From Acidobacteriota bacterium (GTDB lineage: Bacteria > Acidobacteriota > Polarisedimenticolia > J045), in the NCBI GenBank assembly GCA_030949985.1, contig JAUZRX010000017.1, positions 62,001 through 126,000 of the forward strand: a DNA stretch of 64,000 nucleotides, written 5' to 3'. The notes beneath the pieces were generated by a model. It was given only the letters and a program-made list of their open reading frames with translations, was not told the DNA's origin and made no database searches. Numbering within the stretch: position 1 is the first letter of the stretch; every line of letters starts with the position of its first letter. The position numbers and the translations under genes are program-made. Shown here piece after piece: positions 21,873-30,309 of this stretch.

Positions 21873-23858
21873 TCAGCGGATCTCGACGGAAATGCAGGTG
21901 TCGCCGACCTCGATCGCGTCGACCACGTCCATCCCCTCGACCACCCGGCCGAAGACGGTGTAGCGGCCGTCGAGGTGGGGCGTGGGAACGTGAGTGATGA
22001 AGATCTGGCAGCCGCCGGTGTCGGGGCCGGCGTTGGGCATCCCCACGGTGCCCCGTTCGTAGGGCAGGGGGTTGATCTCGTCGCGCAGGAAAACGCCGCC
22101 GGTGCCCCATCCGTCGCCCCGGGGATCGAGGCCCTGGATCACGAAACCCGAGACCACCCTGTGGAACGGAAGACCGTCGTAGAAGCCCCGGCGGGCGAGG
22201 GTGGTGAAGTTCTTCACGTGACGCGGCGCCTGTTCGCGCAGCAGCTCGATGACGATCCGGCCGCGGCTGGTTTCGAGCAGGGCCCGCGGGTTCTCCCGTT
22301 CGCTGCCGAAGTCCTCCCCGGCGACGAGACGCACCGAAGAGGGTTTGCCGATCCGCTCGCCCGTCGCGGCGGGCAGGCCGCCCAGTTCCCGCGCCAGCGC
22401 GGCCACGGCCGGTGAGGGGTCGGCGGCGGCGGTGACGAAGAAGTCATGGGCCCGTGCGCCGGCCAGGGCCTTGGCGGTGCGCAGGGCTTCGCGGCGGACT
22501 TCCACGTCGGCGTCTCCCGTCGCGGCGGCGAAACAGGCGCGCACCGCGGCCAGGTCCTCGGCCTTGCCGTGGCGGGCGAGCAGGCTCAGCGCCGTCCCGC
22601 GCAGAGCCAGGTCGTTCTTCTCGAGGGCTTCGAGCAACCACCGGCGGCGCTGATCGCCGACCCGGTCGAATTTCTGTTCGTCCAGCGCTTCGATGGCCTG
22701 GGCGGCCACCAGGGGGTCGGCGTCGTTGCGCAGCCGGTCGAGCAGCCGCAGGGCGGCGGGTAACTCGAGGCGGGCGGCGGCCCGGGCCGCCGCGGCCCGC
22801 TGCCAGCGGTCGGGGCTGATCGCCCAGCGGGCCACCTCCGGGGTTCCCGGATCCCGCAGTCCCGCTCCGCGTTCGAGGGCCTTGGCGCGCACCATGCGCG
22901 AGCCGTCGGCCAGGGCGCGGGCCAGTACCCCCGGCGGAAGCTGCGGCAGGGAGACGATGGCCAGCCGCAGATGGAAGCTCTTGCTGTTGCGGTGCCGGAC
23001 GAAGGCCTGGGCCAGCGCTTTGCGAACCTCCTTGTCGGGCATCCGCCCCAGGACCGTCGCCGCGGCCGCCGCCACGTGGGGCGAGGCGTCATCGAGCAGG
23101 GGCGACAGCGCCCGCGAGACCCTCTCGGCGATCGCCGGCTCGGCCTCGAGCCGCCGTCCCAGGCCGCGGACGGCGAAGATGCGGGCGCGGTCGTCGGGGT
23201 CGGCGCAGGCGTCGAGGAGGAGGTTGGTGGCGCCGGGCAGGGAGATCTGTTCGAGGGTGTAGACGGCCCACCAGCGCAGTTCGGCGTCCGTGTCCTGGCG
23301 CAGCTTCGACAGGGCTTCGAGGAGAGTGGCGGCCGCGGTCGCCTCGAGGGGGGCCGGCGGATCGGCACGTCGCCCGTGAAGGCGCACGAGGGCCGCCAGG
23401 GCCGCCCGGCGCACCGCCGGGGCGGGATCTTCGAGGCGCTCGATGAACAGGGCGCTGCGCTGCATACCGATCTTGCCCAGGGCCTCGAGGATGCGCGCCC
23501 GCAACGCTGCCGTCGTGCGCTTTTCGAGCTCCAGCAGCGGGTCGGTGGCCCGGGGATCGGCGATCTGCCCCAGGGCGAAGATCATCTCCCCGGCGGCCCG
23601 GGAGTCGTCCTCCGTCCCCAGCCGTTCGAGGAGCGGGGCGACCAGGGACCCGGCCCGGACCCGCCCCATGCCGCGGGCGGCCAGGCCGCGGAGCCGGGGG
23701 TCGCGATGGGTGAGCCAGGGCGCCCAGGCCTGGGGGTCGTCCACCCGTCGGTCTTCCAGTGCGGCGACGCGGGAGAGGTCCTCGAGGGACGGGGTGGGGG
23801 TGCAGCCGAGAGCGGCGAGGGTGGCGAGCAGCAGGCAAGATGGCATCCAGCGGGACAT
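21873..23858 (-). CDS. Lipoprotein: HEAT repeats fused to cyclophilin peptidyl-prolyl isomerase
   Basis: 661 residues. The N-terminus is a lipoprotein signal with lipobox LAALGC (Cys19). Residues ~40-500 are a chain of about a dozen HEAT-like helical pairs with the recurring pattern DPxxxVRxxAxxAL, a protein-binding solenoid. The last ~130 residues are a cyclophilin domain: catalytic-Arg region FHRVVSGFVIQGLDP, PNAGPDTGGCQIFI, and HLDGRYTVFGRVVEG. It would sit on a membrane in the periplasm and isomerise proline bonds in proteins bound by the solenoid. The tail ends 38 bases from the convergent cytochrome gene; the start is divergent from tatD with a 41-base gap. Confidence 0.88.
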   Translation of the reverse strand: MSRWMPSCLLLATLAALGCTPTPSLEDLSRVAALEDRRVDDPQAWAPWLTHRDPRLRGLAARGMGRVRAGSLVAPLLERLGTEDDSRAAGEMIFALGQIADPRATDPLLELEKRTTAALRARILEALGKIGMQRSALFIERLEDPAPAVRRAALAALVRLHGRRADPPAPLEATAAATLLEALSKLRQDTDAELRWWAVYTLEQISLPGATNLLLDACADPDDRARIFAVRGLGRRLEAEPAIAERVSRALSPLLDDASPHVAAAAATVLGRMPDKEVRKALAQAFVRHRNSKSFHLRLAIVSLPQLPPGVLARALADGSRMVRAKALERGAGLRDPGTPEVARWAISPDRWQRAAAARAAARLELPAALRLLDRLRNDADPLVAAQAIEALDEQKFDRVGDQRRRWLLEALEKNDLALRGTALSLLARHGKAEDLAAVRACFAAATGDADVEVRREALRTAKALAGARAHDFFVTAAADPSPAVAALARELGGLPAATGERIGKPSSVRLVAGEDFGSERENPRALLETSRGRIVIELLREQAPRHVKNFTTLARRGFYDGLPFHRVVSGFVIQGLDPRGDGWGTGGVFLRDEINPLPYERGTVGMPNAGPDTGGCQIFITHVPTPHLDGRYTVFGRVVEGMDVVDAIEVGDTCISVEIR

Positions 23859-23899
23859 GGCGCGGATTATAGGCGCAGGCGTCCCGCCGGAGACCGGCG

Positions 23900-24682
23900 A
23901 TGACCTCGGCGTCCCTTTTCGACACGCACAACCACCTGCTCTACGGCGAGCTGGGAGCCGATCCGGACGCGGCCTGGCACCGGGCCCGGCGGGCTGGCGT
24001 GACCCGGGCCCTCCTGATCGGCATCGACGCCGATTCCGCCGAGGCCGTCGCGGCCTACGTCGCTTCCCGCGAGGGGCTCTTCGCCGCGGTGGGTATTCAT
24101 CCCAACGAGACCGCCGACGCCGACGAATCGGCCTGGCGCCGGATCCTCGCCCTGGCCGCCGATCCCAAGGTGGTGGCCCTGGGCGAGACCGGGCTCGACC
24201 TGCACTGGAAGCGGGTGCCCCTGGGTGTGCAGGTGGCGTGGCTCGAACGGCACGCGGAGGCGGCCCTCGAGGCCGATCTGCCCCTGGTGCTGCACCTCCG
24301 GGAGGCCTGGCCCGCCGCCCGTGAGGCCCTGGCTCCCTACGCAGCGCGGGGTCTGCGTGCGGTGCTGCACTGCTTCGGCGGCACCGAGCGCGATCTCGAG
24401 CCCTTCCTCGGCTGGGGCTGGCCGATCTCCTTTGCGGGCAACCTGACCTATCCCGGCTCCGGGGCCTTGCGCCGGGCCGCCGCGCGGGTGCCGCTCGACC
24501 AGCTGCTGGTGGAGACCGACGCGCCGTGGCTGGCTCCCGTCCCTTGCCGCGGCCGGGTCAACGAGCCGGCCTTCGTGGTGCACACCGCCCGCCGACTGGC
24601 GGAAATCCTCGGCCGGACGTACGAGGAGGTCGCCGAGGCGACCTCCCGTAATGCTCTTCGTTTTTTCCGTATCGAGCCGTGA
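23900..24682 (+). CDS. tatD: TatD-family metal-dependent hydrolase/DNase
   Basis: 260 residues, standard for the TatD family (3'-exonuclease or D-aminoacyl hydrolase type activities reported). Metal ligands lie in the expected motifs: DTHNHL at 8-13, ALGETGLD, VLHLREA, VLHCFGG and ETDAPWLAP. Cytoplasmic TIM-barrel protein. The gene is divergent from the HEAT-cyclophilin gene, and its stop abuts the stop of the unrecognised protein on the other strand with no gap. Confidence 0.93.
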   Translation: MTSASLFDTHNHLLYGELGADPDAAWHRARRAGVTRALLIGIDADSAEAVAAYVASREGLFAAVGIHPNETADADESAWRRILALAADPKVVALGETGLDLHWKRVPLGVQVAWLERHAEAALEADLPLVLHLREAWPAAREALAPYAARGLRAVLHCFGGTERDLEPFLGWGWPISFAGNLTYPGSGALRRAAARVPLDQLLVETDAPWLAPVPCRGRVNEPAFVVHTARRLAEILGRTYEEVAEATSRNALRFFRIEP

Positions 24683-25666
24683 TCAGGCTTCCGCGCTGAC
24701 CACCGCCGGCAGGGCGGGCGCTTCGAGGTAGGCCGAGATCCTGGCCTCGAAGGAGATCTTCAGTTCGAAGCTGCCCGGCGTGACGGCCGGCTCCGCGGTG
24801 GGGGCCCCCGCCAGGGGCGTCGTGGCGGCTGCGGGGGCCGGAGCCGGGGACGCGTCCCGGGTGAAGGCGCCGAAGATGTCGAGGATGTTCCGCGTGAAAC
24901 CATCGAAGAGTCGGTTCAGGCGGCCGAAGAGATCCTGGAGCGGATCGGACTCCGGAACCGGCGAGGGGGTGACCCCTTCGGGGAGCACCGGCTGGGGATC
25001 GGCCGGGGCCACCATCCCGGTCGCCGGCGTGGCGGCCGCCACCTCGCCGGGTGTCGCGGATACCACCGGCGTCGTGGTGGCCGGGGCGGCCGTCGCCGGG
25101 TCGGTGCTCACGGGCGCGGCAGCGGGCGTTCCCGGATCGAGGGGCCGGCCCGAGAAGAGCCCCGCCAGGCCGGAGAGGAACTCGCCGAAGACGCTGCCGA
25201 GTTCCCGGGTCAGGCCGTCGGCGCCCATGCCGGACCGGGTCGACAAGCCCTCGAGCTTGAACTGGAGCTTCATCTCGAAGGACTGCTGGATCTTGAAGCT
25301 GGCCTCACGCTTCTCGTCGTCGGCCTCGCTGCGCTCGAGTTCGGCTTCGATCTCGCGCTTGAACTTGAAGGAAATCTTCGCTCCCTCTTCCCGCAGGCGA
25401 ACCTTGAAGCCGAGCTTGTCCTCTTCGTGATCGTCGTTTTCGAAGAGCTTGAACTGGATCTTCAGCTCGGCGGCACGCTCCAGCAAGCGATCGAGGTCGC
25501 CCTCCCCGTTTGCCGGCGCCGCCGGAAGCGGCTGGTCGGTGGGCTGGGGCAGGACGGGTTGGGGGGTGCCCCCGACCTGCAGGGACGCGTCGTTCGGCTG
25601 GGCCGATCGCAGGGGAGGGGTCGTCGATGGTGTCGTCGGGTTCAGGGCCAGGCTAGCGATGTTCAT
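24683..25666 (-). CDS. Unrecognised protein with amphipathic charged segments
   Basis: 327 residues, not assigned to a family. The N-terminal ~60 residues are Thr/Pro/Gln-rich and look disordered. Residues ~60-150 alternate hydrophobic and charged residues (KIQFKLF, ISFKFKREIEAELERSEADD, MKLQFKLEGL), suggesting long amphipathic beta strands plus a charged helix. A hydrophobic stretch FGEFLSGLAGLFSG follows, then a Pro/Ala/Thr-rich linker (~185-265), a helix (LFGRLNRLFDGFTRNILDIFGAF), and a C-terminal repeat of the early motif (FELKISFEARISAYLE). No signal peptide or cysteine is seen. Start at ATG 25666, preceded by GAGGAGAGACGG; a longer frame exists upstream. It ends flush with tatD and lies 117 bases upstream of the peptidase fusion's end. 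Role unknown. Confidence 0.6.
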   Translation of the reverse strand: MNIASLALNPTTPSTTPPLRSAQPNDASLQVGGTPQPVLPQPTDQPLPAAPANGEGDLDRLLERAAELKIQFKLFENDDHEEDKLGFKVRLREEGAKISFKFKREIEAELERSEADDEKREASFKIQQSFEMKLQFKLEGLSTRSGMGADGLTRELGSVFGEFLSGLAGLFSGRPLDPGTPAAAPVSTDPATAAPATTTPVVSATPGEVAAATPATGMVAPADPQPVLPEGVTPSPVPESDPLQDLFGRLNRLFDGFTRNILDIFGAFTRDASPAPAPAAATTPLAGAPTAEPAVTPGSFELKISFEARISAYLEAPALPAVVSAEA

Positions 25667-25783
25667 CCGTCTCTCCTCCCGATGGCTCCGCAACCACCGG
25701 CGTGTCACAGCAACAGATCGGCCGGAGGCGGGTGGACTTGACGGCGAATTTTAAGCGAAAGCTGGAATGTCCCGGCGTCGCGG

Positions 25784-28700
25784 TCAGCGGGCCCGCAGCG
25801 TGATCTCGAGCTGGATCTCCTCTTCCCCCCGCAGCAGGGTCAGGCGCACCTTCTGTCCCGGGCGGCTGGCCCGGATCCGTTCGGTATAGCCCCGCAGGTC
25901 GTTCACCGGCTGGTCGTCCCAGCCGATGATCACGTCGCCGGGAGCCAGGCCGGCCTCGGTGGCGGCCGAGTCGGCCATCACCTCGTCGATGCGGACACCG
26001 GGACCCTTGAAGGCGAAGTCCGGCAGGGTTCCCAGGGTGGCCTTGCGGGCGGCCGGTTTCGCCGCCGCGGCGGCGGCCGGCCGGGAGCTTGCCGAGGCCC
26101 CGGTGAAGTGCAGCGCTTCACTGCGGCCGGCCAGGTAGGATAGGGTCTCGCGAGTCACTTCCACCACGCGTCCGAGACCCGCGGCGTCGATCTTGTCCGC
26201 CGTGTCCGTGGGCCGGTGGTAGTCGGCATGGGCCCCGGAGAACAACTGCACCCCGGGGATCCCCGCCTCGATGCAGGCGACCTGGTCGGAGCTGTCCAGG
26301 GGCTCGGCGGCCATCTCGATCGGTACCCCGGTGGTGTAGCCCACGCCCATGAAGAGGTACTTCCACTCCCGGGCCGATTCGGCGCCGATGACCAGCAGGG
26401 GGTCGTCACCGAGGCGTCCGACCGTGTCCAGGTTCACGCAGGCGAAGGGCCTGACGGCTTCACCGAGGGAGGCCACCATGTGCCGCGATCCCACGCCCCC
26501 GAACTCTTCCCCGGTGACCACGGCCACCAGGATCGGCCGGGCGGGAGGCGGGGCGGCGGCCAGCAGCCGGGCCACCTCCAGCAGCACGGCCACGCCGGAG
26601 GCGTTGTCGTCGGCGCCCGGGTGGATCTGCCCCTCGTTGCCCGCGCGCACATCGGGCCCGCCCCGACCCAGGTGATCGAGATGGGCCATCAGGATCACGG
26701 GCTGGTGGGCGAGGGCCGGGTCGCTGCCTTCGATACGGCCCAGGAGGTTGACCGCCTCCACCCGGCGGGCCGGGGTACCGACCTGGGCGACGAAGCTCTG
26801 GCGGTAGCCGTCGCCGCCCGCCGGTGCGAGGCCGATCGCCTCGAACCTCTTCTCGACCCAGGCGGTGGCTTCCGCCAGCCCCGGGCTGCCCATGCCGCGT
26901 CCTTCGAGGGCGGGGGCGGCGAGGAACTCGACGGCCTTCACCATCGCCGTGCTCTCCACCGCCGGGGGGAGGGTGGCCAGGGGCTCGCGTCGGGGGAACC
27001 GGGCGCGGGGTGCGCCTTCTTCGAGGAAATACACCAGCGGTGACCGCAGGGGGGTCCACAGGCCCTTGCCCACGTTGGACGGTTCGTCGCCGGCGAAGGC
27101 GAGCCACGAGTAGCGGGTGTAGTGGGGCAACTTGCGGGCCAAGCCCGCGATGGCCTCCACCGGATCCGCCGCGATCCAGGCGGCGGCGACGGCCGGGTCC
27201 TCCGGGCGTCGGGCCACGAGTACCAGGCTGTGGCCGCTGAGGGGCAAACGCTGGTCCCGGACCCGAATGCCGCTCTCATCCAGGCTGACGCCCTGTTCGG
27301 CCAGGGTGGCGGCCAGGGGCGGGCCGAAGCGGTTGTCGCGCCCGAGCACCCACACCGTTCCCGCCGGCAGGGCGTCGATGTCTTCGTCGAGCAGGAAGCG
27401 GGGTTCGGTGTCCGGCCCCTGCCAGTTTCCGGCCAGCTCGCGCCAGGCCCTCAACTCGGCCTCGTCGGCCCCGGCGGGAAGGATGTAGGTCGGGCTCTTG
27501 TCTCCCATCAGGGTGCTCAGGGCCGGGGGCACCTCGAGGGGGTCGAGGCGGCGCATCACGTCGAAGAGAGGATCCACGTCCACGCGCAGCGGGCGCGAGG
27601 GGCAGTCGATTTCGAAGACGATTTCCCGTTGGTTGGTTTCTTCCCATGCCACCAGGGCCTCTTCCCGGCCTGCGAGGGTGACGTAGACCGGCACGGCGAA
27701 GGGAAAGGGCTCTTCAGCCTGGACCTGCCGCAGCCGCACGACCAGGTGCCATGGCTCTCCCGGCTGCGCGGGGGCCGTGGCCTCGACCCCGTCGATCTTC
27801 AATGCCGCCGCTCCGCTGCGTTCGATCCACGAGCGGAAGAAGGGTTTCCAGTAGATGCCGGTCTCGGCGGTCATGATTCCGGAGATGTGGTCGAAGGTGG
27901 CCCGCTCGAAGGTCATCGTCTGGGCGAAGCGCCGCAGGGCCGCGCCGAACAGGTCGTCGCGCAGGATCTGGCGCGCCATGTGGAAGAGCATCAGGCTCTT
28001 GCCATAGCCCACCGCCTCGGAGGCCGCCGAATGTCGCGAGCGAAACGTCACCAGGGGCTTGTCTTCACCGCCCCGCACCATGTCGGTGAACTTCTTCAGC
28101 GTCGAGCGGCGATAGAGCGCGTCTTCTCCCCGCTGTTCGGCCAGCAGGTGGTCGGCCATGTAAGCCGTCAGCCCCTCGCACCAGTTGCCCAGGGCCGCGT
28201 CGACGTAGACCGAATTGCCCCACCAGTTGTGGAGAATCTCGTGGGGATAGGACGAGGTGAGGATCCACGGGAAGCGGATGATGCGCGAGCCGAGCAGGGT
28301 GAAGCCCGGCATCCCGTAACCGGTCTCCCAGAAGTTCTCCACCAGGGAGAAGCTGGGATAGGGAAAGGGCGGCAGCACCTGCTCGTACATCTCCAGGTAG
28401 CGGCGGGTGGCTTGCAGGTAGCGGTCGGCCAGGGCCCCGTCGGGGGTGCGCAGAAAGGCCAGGATCTCCGTCTTGCCGTGGCGCGCGCCATACTCGGTCC
28501 AGGGGCCCGCCACCAGGTAGACCTCTTCGGTGGGAGAGGGGCAGTCCCAGACGGTGGTCCAGCGACCCTTCGAGTCCTTCTCGTGGCGCGTGCGGCCTCC
28601 TTGGCTGACCACGTCCCAGCCTTGCGGCAGTTCCCGGGCTTCCAGGCGGAAGGTCAGCAGTGCGTCGTCCAGGCGCGGCACCCAGAGGCTCGATCCGGCC

Positions 28701-29164
28701 AGGAAGACCCCCTCGGCGCCGATCAGTCCCGGGGTTTCCGCGAAGCTGCGCTGGTACTCCTCGCCCACCTGCTCGAGGGGATGGTGAATCGCGCCCTCCC
28801 ACTCGAGGGTCACCGGGCCCCCGGTCCCGGCGTCACGCACGAGCCGGTAGGCCGTCAGGGGCACCTGCGCCCCTTCGGCGCCGGCGAAGCCTTCGGGGAC
28901 CTGGTCGAGGGTTTCGAGGTGCCAGCCCTCCGAGCGGCAGCGGAGCTCGAGACCTTCGTGCAGCACCAGGGTCACCCCGTCGGCGGCCGCGGCGAATGGC
29001 GCGGCGCCCAGGGTCATCTCGTCGCGGACGAAGATGCGGTGGGTCGGGGGATCGAGACGCACCTGGAGGTCGTGGTGCACAAGGTCCGCCGCGGTGGCGG
29101 CGAGGGAAAGGGCGCCGGTGGCGAGCACCCCCAACAGGGGCAGGAATCGGAGACGGTCGATCAT
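25784..29164 (-). CDS. Secreted M1-type aminopeptidase/M28 peptidase/PDZ fusion
   Basis: 1126 residues with a signal peptide (hydrophobic core ~5-25, ending AATAA). Residues ~30-545 resemble an M1 family metallopeptidase; the zinc motif is HEILH (308-312) with the third ligand Glu330 in NWCEGL. The spacing is 17 residues rather than the usual 18. After a region of unclear type (~560-740) comes an M28 zinc peptidase domain (~760-1010): MAHLDHLG, PGADDNASGVA, TGEEFGGVGS, NLDTVG and HADYHRPTDTADKID supply the two-zinc ligands. A PDZ domain closes the protein (~1045-1126, SAATEAGLAPGDVIIGWD). Probably a periplasmic or cell-surface peptide-degrading enzyme. Start chosen at the Met that opens the signal peptide, preceded by GGGAG. 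Confidence 0.88.
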   Translation of the reverse strand: MIDRLRFLPLLGVLATGALSLAATAADLVHHDLQVRLDPPTHRIFVRDEMTLGAAPFAAAADGVTLVLHEGLELRCRSEGWHLETLDQVPEGFAGAEGAQVPLTAYRLVRDAGTGGPVTLEWEGAIHHPLEQVGEEYQRSFAETPGLIGAEGVFLAGSSLWVPRLDDALLTFRLEARELPQGWDVVSQGGRTRHEKDSKGRWTTVWDCPSPTEEVYLVAGPWTEYGARHGKTEILAFLRTPDGALADRYLQATRRYLEMYEQVLPPFPYPSFSLVENFWETGYGMPGFTLLGSRIIRFPWILTSSYPHEILHNWWGNSVYVDAALGNWCEGLTAYMADHLLAEQRGEDALYRRSTLKKFTDMVRGGEDKPLVTFRSRHSAASEAVGYGKSLMLFHMARQILRDDLFGAALRRFAQTMTFERATFDHISGIMTAETGIYWKPFFRSWIERSGAAALKIDGVEATAPAQPGEPWHLVVRLRQVQAEEPFPFAVPVYVTLAGREEALVAWEETNQREIVFEIDCPSRPLRVDVDPLFDVMRRLDPLEVPPALSTLMGDKSPTYILPAGADEAELRAWRELAGNWQGPDTEPRFLLDEDIDALPAGTVWVLGRDNRFGPPLAATLAEQGVSLDESGIRVRDQRLPLSGHSLVLVARRPEDPAVAAAWIAADPVEAIAGLARKLPHYTRYSWLAFAGDEPSNVGKGLWTPLRSPLVYFLEEGAPRARFPRREPLATLPPAVESTAMVKAVEFLAAPALEGRGMGSPGLAEATAWVEKRFEAIGLAPAGGDGYRQSFVAQVGTPARRVEAVNLLGRIEGSDPALAHQPVILMAHLDHLGRGGPDVRAGNEGQIHPGADDNASGVAVLLEVARLLAAAPPPARPILVAVVTGEEFGGVGSRHMVASLGEAVRPFACVNLDTVGRLGDDPLLVIGAESAREWKYLFMGVGYTTGVPIEMAAEPLDSSDQVACIEAGIPGVQLFSGAHADYHRPTDTADKIDAAGLGRVVEVTRETLSYLAGRSEALHFTGASASSRPAAAAAAKPAARKATLGTLPDFAFKGPGVRIDEVMADSAATEAGLAPGDVIIGWDDQPVNDLRGYTERIRASRPGQKVRLTLLRGEEEIQLEITLRAR

Positions 29165-29397
29165 GGAAACTCCCGGGTTCATCAGCGCAGGACAGTGAGA
29201 ATACACCCGCTCCACGAGGCTTCATCCCAAGTCCGGGGGGGCAGGGTCCGGCAAGCGTCCTCGTGCTTTTCGCGTTCGCGGCGGGAGGCCGGGCGGCCGC
29301 GAGTCTCGCCCGGGCTTCCCGCGAGCGCTCCGGCGTCTCGGGCCCCACGGCGGCGGCGCCGGATTACACTGATCCGCCCGATGGAAGGAGGCCGGCG

Positions 29398-30309
29398 ATG
29401 CGCGTGTTGGTGACGGGAGCAGGTGGTTTCATCGGGCGGGCGCTGGTTGCCCGCCTGGTGGAGGAGGGCCGTCAGGTCGTCGCTCTCAGCCGCCGGCCCC
29501 GGGCGGTGACGGAGGCGCTGCCGGAACTGTCCGGGGCCTGGGCCTGGCAGCCCCAGGCCGGCCCGCCTCCCGCCGAGGCCCTCGAGGGAGTCGGGGCGGT
29601 GGTCCACCTGGCCGGAGAGCCGGTGGCGGGGATCTGGACGCGGGCCAAGCGTCGGGCCATCGAGGACAGCCGCGTGTCGGGTACGCGCCACCTGGTCGAG
29701 GGGCTGGTGGCCGGCGGCACCGGGGGGGTGCTGGTCTCCGCCAGCGCGATCGGCTTCTACGGCGAACGCGGGGACGCCATCCTGGACGAAGGAGAGGGCC
29801 CCACCGACGACTTTCTCTCCCGGGTCTGCCGGCAGTGGGAACAGGAAGCCCGGCAGGCGGAAGCGGCCGGCTGGCGGGTGGTGCGGCTGCGTATCGGCAT
29901 CGTGCTCGAACGGGGCGGCGGGGCGTTGGGGGCGATGGAACGGCCTTTCCGCCTCGGCATGGGGGGGCGCCTGGGCAGGGGGCGCCAGTGGTGGTCATGG
30001 ATCCACCGGGAGGATCTGGTGGAGATGATCCTCTGGGCCCTGGGCGGGCAGGTGGGCGGTGCGGTCAACGCCACCGCTCCCGGCCCGGTGCGCCAGGGGG
30101 AGTTCGCCCGGGAACTCGGACGCGCTCTGCACCGGCCGGCCTGGCTGCCCGCGCCGGCCTTCGCCCTGCGGATCCTGACCGGGGGCTTTGCCTGGGAGCT
30201 GCTGTCGAGCAAGAGAGTGCTGCCCCGCCGGGCCCTGGAGGCGGGTTTCCGCTTTCGCCACCCCGAACTGCCCGCGGCCCTGGGGGCGATCTACGGGGAG
30301 GCGCGGTGA
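29398..30309 (+). CDS. TIGR01777-type NAD(P)-dependent epimerase (YfcH-like)
   Basis: 303 residues, short-chain dehydrogenase/reductase fold. The N-terminal nucleotide-binding motif is VLVTGAGGFIGRAL. VVHLAGEPV, SASAIGFYG, LRIGIVLERGGGAL and WIHREDLVEM are characteristic of the TIGR01777/SulA-YfcH family; the end has the family's DUF1731-like region (SSKRVLPRRALEAGFRFRHP). Substrate unknown. A strong GGAAGGAGG site precedes ATG 29398. Its stop overlaps the start of the DUF1848 gene (GTGA), so the two are cotranscribed. Confidence 0.92.
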   Translation: MRVLVTGAGGFIGRALVARLVEEGRQVVALSRRPRAVTEALPELSGAWAWQPQAGPPPAEALEGVGAVVHLAGEPVAGIWTRAKRRAIEDSRVSGTRHLVEGLVAGGTGGVLVSASAIGFYGERGDAILDEGEGPTDDFLSRVCRQWEQEARQAEAAGWRVVRLRIGIVLERGGGALGAMERPFRLGMGGRLGRGRQWWSWIHREDLVEMILWALGGQVGGAVNATAPGPVRQGEFARELGRALHRPAWLPAPAFALRILTGGFAWELLSSKRVLPRRALEAGFRFRHPELPAALGAIYGEAR

